Notes under the pieces: generated by a model
What the model saw: only the letters and a program-made list of their open reading frames with translations
Told to the model about the DNA's origin: nothing
Databases searched by the model: none
Shown: positions 9,951 to 18,945 of the stretch, piece by piece
Numbering within the stretch: position 1 is the first letter of the stretch
How the letters are laid out: every line of letters begins with the position of its first letter
Translations under genes and position numbers: made by a program
Assembly: GCA_947650285.1 (NCBI GenBank)
Contig: CANTFL010001481.1
Coordinates: 1-64,000 of the forward strand
Reading direction: 5' to 3'
DNA from: Hyaloperonospora brassicae
Taxonomy: Eukaryota; Oomycota; Peronosporomycetes; Peronosporales; Peronosporaceae
DNA length: 64,000 nt

Positions 9951-10479
9951 ACTTTTACGAGCGAAATGTTGTTCGAGCGTTCTTGATAAGATATAAATGG
10001 CTTTTCAATGGGATTGTTTTATGAAAAGTGGGTTGAATTCTGTAAGGCTTTGCGGATCAATACCAATGGCTGTCAGGAGCCAATGGCTCTAAGCCACCAA
10101 TGCAACCTGTTCTTTCTCCTACTTGACTTGTAGTCTTACTATCGAGTAATTACTTCTTGTCAGATATCCGTCGTTAAGACTCCGCTTATCAAGAATGGTA
10201 TAATCTGTATCTTTCACAGACCTGCCTAAACCGAGGCTCAAACCCGCAGTATCCATCGTGGTAACTTCCTTGGTAGACGCCTATGCCATATCGCCTACTG
10301 CGTGATGGCAAGAATCCCAAACATAATGAACCTAGTACAACTCCAATTATACAATATATAACTTACACACATCGCCGCAACATCACTTGAAGACAATCCG
10401 TACGTCCAAGCACACGCACATTAAAAATTGTAGTGCAGTAGTGTTTTAGTTTGAGCGGGACCAATTAGATTTGGCAACC
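9951..10479. other. No recognisable gene; probable 3' remnant of the LINE
   Basis: This is AT-richer than the flanks with no ORF of note. On the minus strand it follows directly on the RT relic, so it may be the eroded C-terminal region and 3' UTR, but I see no motif that proves this. There is no poly-A or poly-T tail at the 9,951 edge. Confidence 0.4.
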
Positions 10480-12711
10480 TTAACTTTTGCTCCGGAGCTT
10501 CTGCAATGATTTTGAACTAGACCAAGTTGGGCGTGCAAGTTCGCCATGGAGGAGCCATGTAAGGTGGAGTCACCGGCAAAGAAAATTCCTGTTGCCGTGT
10601 GGTAGCGGATTATGCACAATCTATACTCTTCTTGATCTCGATAGAAATTGCCGAGTGGGTCAATTATGAGGATAAGAGAAGCGATGACAGCAGACCACCT
10701 TGCTTCACCATCCGAGTCGAAAACAGCGCGGGCTGGATGTTCTGATTGGTAATCATATAGGCTTGAGGTTAGATAAGTAGAAGGCGGATCTTTAATACAA
10801 ACCTCGCGCTAAAGATAATAAGCTCAAGATGTCTAAACAGGTAATTTCAGTCTACTCGGTCAAAGGCCTTCTCGAAGTCGAAGATTATCGCATACGCTTT
10901 CGCATTCCGACCGGTAAGCAGGTCCTGAACATCGGAAGGAAGGCACACCTGCTCGAGGATTCAACGAAACTTGACGAAGCCTTTTTAGTCAGGATGGATG
11001 AGGTCATAAATGACGTGTTGAAGGCAATATGTCAGCGCTTTTAACAGCACCTTGATGTCGACTGGTACAAGTCAAAAGGGAGGTATTTATCCGAAACAGC
11101 ATGCGAGCCCTTCTTGTGCAGCAATATCACCGCTTATTTGCGCTGAGAAGCAAGTATGTATCCGCGTTGAACTCTGTCACGTTAGACAATGCAAAGCCAC
11201 TCACTCAAGACGTCCGGATTGACTTTTAGAATTCGTTCGTGAACCGGTCCATGTCTGGCGCCGAAGACACGCGCATTCGGCGGATTACAAGAGCCAAGTC
11301 CGTCAAAGTATTTGGATCGATCAGTATAGCAAGATACTTCAATTTTTTTCAAGTAACTGAATCAAGAAGATTCCGTTGCAGCGGCACGTTGGTAGGTGGA
11401 CCCAGTCCAGCTAGACTGTTAGGATCTCCCATCTTGGACCCCAGCACTTCAAGAAGAGGGCAGATATCTCGTCAGGGTTAGTCGATTGCTTCGCGTTCTA
11501 AGAAACCACCTCCTCAATAAAAAATGCCTCAAGCTAGTATACAGTATGCGAAGGCAGTGTTTGGTCGATTGCTCGGAGTTGGCCGCCTGAAAGTCGAAGG
11601 CAGTATCTTGGTAGTACTTGATGGCTATATTCGCAGCCTCTATGTAGTACAGCGTGGCGGCATCGTATCGCTTGAGGTTCGTGACATAGTAACTATCGCG
11701 ATTCCGAGCAGCGGCAAGTTCGAACTGGAGACGAGCCGCATCGACTACCTGTGCGTCTTCAAGAAATTTCATTTACTGGACCGCCTGTAGTTGAGACTCA
11801 ATCGTCTGATTCCAATTTTCTTAAAACTTGCCGGGGTATATAATTGACCGGAGCATAGCTCGGAACAGGTCCGCTTCGGTCTCGATGGCAGAAATCGGGG
11901 AACTCCGAAAGATAAGAAGAGCTTCCAGTAAACTCGACACTAAAGTTGAGAGCCCGAGAAATAACCCACACTATGGGCAAAGTGGTCGCCCGCATGTCGA
12001 GATAGAAATTACTTGAAACTGCCGTGGTCACTATTGCAGAAATGTTTGGAGATCAAGACCTTTCTAGACGGTTCTAGAGAGAAAGAGGACCATTTAACAC
12101 ACGCGTGGCATCGTCGTAGATATACCAATCATCTATGACACCCAGATTAGCAAGCCATTCAGGACAACTCGACCGACCTGAATCATACAAAAGTCGGGGT
12201 TCGTGAAGTCAATCCGAGGATTTAAGGTAGTGTTGAGATCACCCAGGACAAGATGGGTCGCGCTGTCTTCAAAATATTTAGTGACGAGGCTGGAAAGAAA
12301 TGGTGATTCTCCTGGCGGCCCACTGGAGCGTACACATTGTTTATGTAGATAGGCGTATCGTCGACCGACACACGAACAACAAGATAGCGTCCCGCGATAG
12401 AGAGACGGTGGACCTCGATCGCGGAAGCAAAACCTGGGAAGTCGGAGCGCAGGACCGTAAACGCGCCATTACGACGGCCTCGGGTCGGGTGAAACATCAT
12501 TGTGCTGTGGTCGTTAACTAATAATTTGTGGCGGTAAGTGGATTCGAGATGATACTGGAAAGCCGTAAGGTGAGTTGCGTCGCCAAATTTAATTAATATA
12601 AACAAATCACCGAGTGTTTGGAGATCAAAATTTCATAAAGGAGATGTCCGTTGTTCTTGATGCCATTCGTGTTCACGGTGAGAACACTTACATTGGTCCA
12701 GGATGTCGAGA
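10480..12711 (-). pseudogene. LINE ORF2 relic: AP endonuclease plus reverse transcriptase
   Basis: The endonuclease begins near 12,670 with an NTNGI motif. Right after ISKHSVICL a one-base loss around 12,590-12,600 removes the region of the catalytic Glu (QET motif) and shifts frame. The next frame (12,605-12,222) gives HPTRGRRNGAF and YINNVYAPVGR. After another shift comes GDLN at 12,232-12,243, the Asp/Asn motif of the exonuclease-endonuclease-phosphatase fold. A linker (11,772-11,449) is partly open. The RT shows KGFVKFR, then DFEKAFDRVD at about 10,851-10,885 (first catalytic Asp), KQGGLLSSLLL near 10,690, and FFAGDSTLHGSS at about 10,569-10,577, where the usual FADD catalytic pair has become FAGD. 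It once nicked target DNA and copied its own RNA; it cannot now. Confidence 0.82.
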
Positions 12712-13176
12712 GTAAGGCAACTTTAGCAGTGAGAAGCTAAACTACCCGCTATTATAGCGGTCTCTACATCAACAAATCGAATCTGCAAGATGGAAGACAC
12801 TAGCGGGTAGAAATCATCAAGCTTCTGGAAAGTTTTTAGCGTATCTAAAAGATGGCCCTGACACTGCACCTCTTTTCATTGCCGCATACAATGAGCTCCT
12901 AGGTCGGAACGCAGGAGGCGAAGAAGAATAGCCGGATGGAGCAGACGTGTGCGGTGCGCTGATATCCACTCCACGGGCTGTCCAGTAATGAATTAAATTT
13001 AGTGATCGTTGGCAAAAATGAGCGAAGCAAGGGACACGAGCATAAGTTCAAACAGACCAAAGGCTTAAGAGGCGCGAGAAAGTTCCTCAATCGCAGGAAA
13101 ATACGTCCACCACTGGGCACACAGAAGGAAGGGGCCGCCTTACTTGGAAGGAACAGGCGTGCCTAGCAGCTTTTAT
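12712..13176 (-). other. Interval between LINE ORF2 and ORF1 relics
   Basis: No motif is recognised. On the minus strand a stretch around 13,110-12,880 is open apart from a few stops (Ser/Pro-rich, including TSAPSGYSSSPPAFRP), so it may be the eroded end of ORF1. That is inference. Confidence 0.3.
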
Positions 13177-14480
13177 TCATTTCGTATTGAACGTGGTGTC
13201 CTCGGTGGGATCGGACGCACACAGTACACGGTTGATAGCATGCAGCTGGTCAAACTCGTCAACCACCTTCCGACCAGCGGTAATCGATAGCGACGCACTG
13301 AAAAAGGTTAGAGGTGACTTGATCGCCTTATTGGTAAAGTGGTCCGGGTTGGAAGCATTCTTGATGATCTTGCACATACCAGAGACTTTGGTGTCAGCCT
13401 CTTAAAGAAGGCAGGGTAAGAGGCCAAAGAGCGCCGTGTTTTCGTCGTTGAGTATCGCGTCAGCAACTTTAGGAACAAAAGTAGCTTTGGCCGCTTTCGT
13501 ACTTTTCGTGTGGTGCTTTCCAAGAAAGAAAGCAGACTCAGTCGAGTTCTTCAAGGCATCTAAACGTTTGACTCCCATAGGTATAACTTGATGAAGGAAG
13601 ACAATTATCTGGTCCGATGTCAAGTCCGCCGATTCGAGTCGGGCCTCCACAGGCGGAAGAGCCTGGAAGTTGTTGGACGTAGCAATACCGCTCGGACGAA
13701 GATCACACTGCTTACCTAGCATGTTGGAGAAGTCAATTGCATTTCTGCCGCGATTTTTGCGCGACAGTGGAGTGTAAAAGCCATCTCTGTCGCCGTTGGT
13801 ACGCAATATCGGCTGATGGGTCGAGTCCGGGGGCTCCCAGAAGGCGTAAGCTTGCCGTAATATCCTTGGAAAGTAGATACCGAAAGCGCATCCTAGGTGG
13901 ACGAAGACGAGACGAGTCAATTGGCATCAGATGGTGTGCCATGCTGAGCTGCGTGACAAAGCTGACCTTCCTGCTTCGTAGCTTTCTCAACTGCCTTTTG
14001 TGGTGAGGATTTTAAGTGTGTCTCCTTCAGAGTAATACCGGATGGGACTGTCACAGCGTGGGAATAAGTGGATAGAAAGTTGGGGCACGTAGAGGGCTGT
14101 GTCGATTCTGACCGCGACGCACTCAGCGAAAAGACACTTTTTCAATTAGCCAGATCGATTTCGTGATGAGAACGTTAATTCAATGGCATCCGGACGGACT
14201 GAAACGGTGCGTTAATCGCATGGGATGGATGAAACATTTTGTCGGACAGCACTTGCTCACATACACTTTTATTCAAGACCAGCTCCTTTAAACACGAGTT
14301 CGACGAAACGTACGCAACCAAAATAGCCGACATAATACCGGTGGCGAGGTTTACTAAATCAGACTTATCGTAAATCGCTTGCAGCCGAGCAGGAACAGAC
14401 CCCATTAAATAGTCCAATGTCCGTATCTGCGTTTATGTTCTAGATATCAATAAAGTATTTGCCGCCGAGGACGTCGAACT
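13177..14480 (-). pseudogene. LINE ORF1-like relic
   Basis: The best preserved part runs 13,920-13,177. It is one frame of about 250 codons interrupted by a single TAA at 13,402-13,404, and includes QPILRTNGDRDGFYTPLSRK, QALPPVEARLESADL and ADAILNDENTALFGLLPCLL. The upstream piece 14,417-14,175 (MDYLMGSVPARLQAIY and VCEQVLSDKMFHPSH) is in another frame, and weaker traces reach about 14,480. I recognise the arrangement as the RNA-binding-type ORF1 that precedes ORF2 in LINEs. I see no named domain, so the ORF1 label rests on position, strand and resemblance to oomycete elements. Confidence 0.6.
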
Positions 14481-14838
14481 CCTTAATCGTGTGGAGGCCA
14501 CCTAGAATGTTAGTTTGAGTGTAATCTGTTAAAGTTTAACTAGGTTTATTAAGCCGCCACCAAGAAGAAGATGGCTTATGACCGGGGATGACAACATAAA
14601 AGTGAGTTGTGTTCGAATTGTTCCTATCTCAATTACGAATGACTATTAGAATTGTGGTGTAGTGGCGATCGCATTTTTGAGGAGTCGATCCCAACTGTCC
14701 ACTGACGCCCGGACGACCGAATAACGGAGGGGGATTTCCGATCCGTGTTCTTGATAGCCTTCCTCACCTTGTGTACCCGTCGGTGGGGCGGGTTGCACTC
14801 ATCCAGGTGGACTCGTGTCAATGAAACACTTGACCGTG
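14481..14838. other. Gene-free stretch, possibly the LINE 5' end
   Basis: A 62-codon minus-strand frame (14,821-14,633; Arg/Lys-rich) may be the N-terminal end of ORF1 or chance. No other structure is seen. Confidence 0.3.
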
Positions 14839-14863
14839 TTTGTGATGGGGTCGAGGAATGATT

Positions 14864-14887
14864 TCGGTGTGAAAAACTTCACACCGA
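14864..14887. repeat. Perfect 10-bp inverted repeat (hairpin)
   Basis: TCGGTGTGAA and TTCACACCGA are separated by AAAC. The transcript of either strand could fold into a stable stem-loop. Its place near the start of the LTR candidate suggests an LTR-linked signal, which is inference. Confidence 0.7.
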
Positions 14888-15386
14888 GATCGGGGTTGAC
14901 GTGATCACGTGGAATTTGTCACGCGATCACTTGTATGCTTGTGGAGTGATCGATATGAGCCACCCTGATCTGTAACAGATCGCCTTGTCCAAATGTAGAC
15001 CTTGATTCGAGAGCTTTCTGACCAATTGAGCCGTCTCGCGATCTCGGGTCCTCAACCACAAAGGGTTTTCTGCGTCCAGTCGCAGTTGAGGTGTTTTTTG
15101 AGAGATCTTGATCCCTGGCCAAACAATTTAGGGGTATCACTTAATTAAGTATGTAAACCTTTCCTTGACGTCGGGTGGCCATTGATCCACCCAGAGGAGA
15201 AGTCGACACGTGCAGTTTGAAGCAAATTGAACTCTGTTTCATTTTAACCAATTAAAACACAGCAACCCTATCCATATCCTTACGTCTTGGACATCGTTTG
15301 CCACATGTCGCTCTCTTTGGACGGTAGAGATCTTGTACTTGCGTGACCCACACCTGAGATATTTGTCGGATCGAATTGACATACCT

Positions 15387-15555
15387 GATCGCTGATCACG
15401 ATCTCGATCGCTTCCTGACCGTGATCGCCTTGCTGATCGCGATCACCTACCTGAACAATGATCACGATCGCGATCCCATGCCTGATCAATGATCACGATC
15501 TCGATCACTAATCACGATCTAGATCGCCTCGATGATCGCGATTGCCTTGCTGATC
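15387..15555. repeat. GATC cluster
   Basis: About eighteen GATC sites lie in 169 bp by eye count, many as CGATCG, TGATCA or TGATCGCGATCA, with repeated pieces such as GCCTTGCTGATCG (twice) and AATGATCACGATC (twice). It looks like a degenerate minisatellite within the leader. CTGATCG is also the core of the satellite to the right. Confidence 0.6.
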
Positions 15556-15873
15556 GAGGTTCCCTTCTTGATAGACCGATCGCAAACGTTACCTTCCGCC
15601 GCATACATTGACCCAAGATCACAGGTTTTAATCTGCCCGATCTGATATTCATTCTAGTCTGACTGTCCAATGGACGCGATCTGACCAGATGTAGGACCGA
15701 GCAGCCAACCGTTAACTGGATCGGACATAACTGGAATGCGATCAGTTCCTCTATAGCTAATTCCCATAGTCGCTTTACCTCAGTCGTCCCTTGCACCGTT
15801 AGTCGCCACACAGTGTCGATCTGACTGCGCACTTGTCCTTTCGTTTGGTCATCCCCTCGTGTTAACTTTCGCC

Positions 15874-18451
15874 ATGTCGGCGACAAAACCTTCTGGCACC
15901 TCTTCTTCTCCCGATTTGGGCGAGTCGTCTCTTGGTGGTGGCCAGGTGTCGCACGTCCGCGATCTCAATAGGTCGTACGCCGGGTGGTAACCGCTTCTTC
16001 CCAGTACCCAGGTGACGACCGCTGCGTACGTTGATCGACCGACGACGGTCGGCATGGTCGCCGCTCTTTACGATCGCTTGGAGAGCTACGAGGAGATCGT
16101 AAGGCGTTATGGCTCCCTGGAAGATGCCCTGAAAGAAGAGAAGTACCGCGGCGATCGCCTGGAGCAGGAGTTAAACCTGTTGCGTGAATTAGGGATCCAG
16201 TTGCGCGGATACGCCAAGCATCGTTTCGATCCTTTCTTGTCCACTTTTTTAAAGGGCCCGTCAGCGCAGCAAAGAATACGAAGGCGTATTGAACAAGCAG
16301 GAGGGTTGCGTGGCGAGGATTCGCGACTTGGAGAACAAGATCGAGTGCTTGAGGACCTCCCCGTCCGAAGCTGTCACTTCTGACTCAGACAAGAGTCGGC
16401 GTGACTAGACTGCGGTTCGTTCGTCTGTTGAAAAGCAGTATCGGCAAGATATCAGCTCGCTTAACCAGAAGTTGAAATCTCGGGTTTCGCAGCTCGAGTC
16501 GAACCGGGCCCTCCGGGACGCCGACGCGAAGAAGTACCACGGCGCCTTTGCTCGCTATCAGCATAGGATAGCCGATCTCGAGAAACATATCGCGTCATTC
16601 AATACGCTGCGTGATTAACATGGCGCGGAGATCACGGATCAGAAGCGCGAAGTGAATCGACTGCGCAAGTTGATGGCGGAATTCCGATCCGAAAATTTGT
16701 GTCTTCAACGTAAGATACAGGACCGGGAACATGCTCGTGATATCGCGATCGCTGATCGTGATCTTGCTGCAGCTGATCGTGACAAACTTGGAGCTCATCT
16801 GGCTCAGTTAGCATCTAATCTTATGTTTGCTACAGCGTCAGTTTCAGCTTCTCCGGACAGAAAGCGTAATTGGAGCTACAGTAACCAGGGTATCCCGTCC
16901 AAGCATTCTCGGGTTTCCGGATACACCTCTCCTCTGAACCCGACCAGGAGTTCAACTCGATCTACTCGCTCGAAGTCGCTGCTGGGCCTACGCGATCATC
17001 TCCAGCCACGCGTCAGCTGATGCGGTGCAGACGGATACTTCTAAGCTACGGGACAATATCCAGCAATCGGGCAATCCTGCATCGCGTACTAATCCAACCA
17101 AGTCCACTTCGTTCTCGCGATCGGCCTTGCCCACGCGATCAACTAGGTCGGCTTCGGCGGAAAGATCCGCAGAATTAGCTGAGTTGCTGCGAACGGTCGA
17201 TCCTCCCAAGTCTATTGCATCCGCACCGGTAGCAGCCCCCGCACGCTTGCCTTATCACAGGAGATCAGCTGAAATCAACGCGATCACCTAAACCCAAGCG
17301 ATCAGTATCGTCCAAGCGTTCAGCCGGAGCGTGCCCGAAAATTCTGCTAATTTCCCCACGGTTCAAAGTGCTCCGGTGACCTCCGCGAAGACGTCGCAAA
17401 AAGAGAGAAAGTCGAGCGAATCCGGAGAATTGGTTTTCTTCGTCATCCGACCTAAGCGATTCGTCCAGTTCTTCAGGGAATGCCACCCGCGCCGCGCAAT
17501 CTAAGACGCGATCTACTTCCCGCAGACGAGCTCCGACTCCTGCTAGATCGTTTAAACTTGATCGACCCGAATCCACGATCGTCATTGAAGAATACAGCTC
17601 CAAATCGCGATCTTCTTCTCCGGCTCCATCGACGACTCCCAAGAAATCCAAGGTATTCAAGATCGATCTTCTGGGCGAGCCGTCGAGCTATTCGTCTGGT
17701 AGTCTCAGCATGTCCAGTGATGATCGCGAGGACGTAAACAATCTGTTGTCTCCTCGACAGTATATCGCGCTGCCAGCCAATCGTGTACCGCGCGATCAGT
17801 GGATCCCTGGGTACAGCTGTCGCGTTCCCCGGTCAACTTTATAAGTAAAACCCTGGTCGTCGCGTCGGGTCAGCTATACCAGTGTCGCTGAGCTGGAAGT
17901 GGAGTTCATGGTCAAACATTTCTCCAAGCCGAGATTCTTTCCGTTCCCCGCGTACAAGGCACCGAGGATGTCGGCACTCCGGGCTGATCAATGGGCTCCC
18001 CAATTGATTTATTCTGCGCAGATTACGTCTCTCTACAGCCAAGAGCCATGGAAAGTTCTTGATCAATCGATTGAGCCGGACTCCTTTTTAGTGACTGGGT
18101 GGTTTAAAGAGTTGGTGGAACTTATCGCGCGTTTGAACATCTTCAATGACAGGCGTTATGGGAATCGAATTATGTTCTTCTCATCTCCAGTCGGCAGCGC
18201 CAGGCAATTTCGGGATTGGCCGAGTTTTGTGATGAGCGCCGGCAACGCCGATCGCGATCGGGACCTCGTTGGAAAAATGTTTTCCGCTTTATCCTTCAAG
18301 GGATGATCGACGGGCATTGCGACTTGGACATTCTGTTGGACCCCTTCTTCTTACGCTTCCCAGCCTCGTCAGAGAAACTATTGTGGTGCCCTGGTTTAGG
18401 ATGCAAGACGACCAAGATTCCAAACTTGATCACTGCCTTGTCGCTAGCTGA
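15874..18451 (+). pseudogene. Broken retroelement-associated gene: coiled-coil, Ser/Arg-rich protein with a conserved C-terminal domain
   Basis: The start is placed at ATG 15,874 (MSATKPSGTSSSPDLGESS), because the frame continues through an in-frame TAA at 15,988 into a long helical region. That region has heptad-like Leu, Glu and Lys (EEKYRGDRLEQELNLL) and runs to about 16,800. A +1 shift lies near 16,260, with further stops at 16,406, 16,616 and 17,018. A Ser/Arg/Thr-rich linker follows (about 16,850-17,760, several frame changes), then a TAA at 17,842. The best conserved part is 17,850-18,451, with FFPFPAYKAPRMSALRADQW, EPWKVLDQSIEPDSFLVTG and SFVMSAGNADRDRDLV, ending in another frame at TGA 18,449. 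I recall similar hypothetical proteins beside oomycete gypsy elements, possibly gag-like, but I do not know a function. It converges on pol. Confidence 0.65.
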
Positions 18452-18945
18452 CTCAGCCGAGCCGTCGCGTAGCCAGTATCGGTCCGCGATCGCAAAACAT
18501 TCTGGATCTTCGATCACCCGAATCTATGGCAAATTATAACCTTTGTGATCGTCCAAGAGTTGTCAGTCTCTTCGTTTAATATTAATTTTCTCTTTCGCTT
18601 AGATCCTCGTAATTCATTGTTGAAATCGTCTACATGCTTCTTCTTCTCTTTAATCATGCTCGATCAGGTCACCCTCTGTCCAGACCGCTCGCGATCAAAG
18701 CACCTGTGATCTGATGACCGCGATCAGATCTACCATTATCCAGATCGCTCGTGATTAAAGATCCACTGATCTGATCACCGCGATCAGATCCACCGATGCT
18801 GATCACTGGCGATTATTAATACCGCTAGAACTTCATCTGCGCGATCACTTTAATAAGCCTTCGATTGAATTACTCACTACAAATACCGCCTTTCCAGCTG
18901 ACATACAGCCTTCCTCTACGTGGCCTCAAGTCAACGACCTCACTA
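18452..18945. other. Spacer between the convergent relics
   Basis: No gene is seen. It holds the two-copy 60-bp repeat and several GATC or CGATCG sites, and would contain the 3' ends of both convergent transcripts. Confidence 0.5.
18680..18799. repeat. 60-bp direct repeat, two copies
   Basis: CCAGACCGCTCGCGATCAAAG (18,680) and CCAGATCGCTCGTGATTAAAG (18,740) start two adjacent 60-bp copies, each ending in TGACCGCGATCAGATC or TCACCGCGATCAGATC. The period of 60 is twice the 30-bp period of the satellite, and the GATC-rich content is similar. Confidence 0.75.

Larger units (their letters stand above)
9951..14838 (-). mobile_element. Decayed non-LTR (LINE) retrotransposon
   Basis: Reading the minus strand from right to left gives the LINE order: an ORF1-like relic (about 14,480-13,177), an AP-endonuclease domain (about 12,711-12,130), a linker and a reverse transcriptase (about 11,080-10,480). 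All frames are broken by stops and frameshifts, so the element is dead. The RT thumb and 3' UTR cannot be recognised. The 3' side abuts the cut tRNA unit at 9,950/9,951. The right limit is uncertain and is set where a candidate LTR starts. Confidence 0.8.
14839..15873 (+). other. GATC-rich leader or LTR candidate of the Ty3/gypsy region
   Basis: Around 14,839-14,860 the sequence TGTGATGGGGTCGAGG begins with TG, as LTRs do, and comes just before a strong hairpin. The stretch then runs to the first ATG of the + strand pseudogene without any gene. Composition changes here to frequent GATC and CGATCG. A partner LTR cannot be found because the other end of the element is replaced by satellite, so the LTR call is inference. 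No primer-binding site was recognised. Confidence 0.35.

Noticed and set aside
11239..12016. Plus-strand ORFs between 10.4 and 14.0 kb (for example 11,524-11,790, 13,187-13,405, 13,737-14,006)
   Set aside because: They are antisense shadows of the LINE relic, which shows family motifs on the minus strand.
15118..15140. Telomere-type repeat (TTTAGGG)
   Set aside because: A single AATTTAGGGG occurrence without tandem copies.
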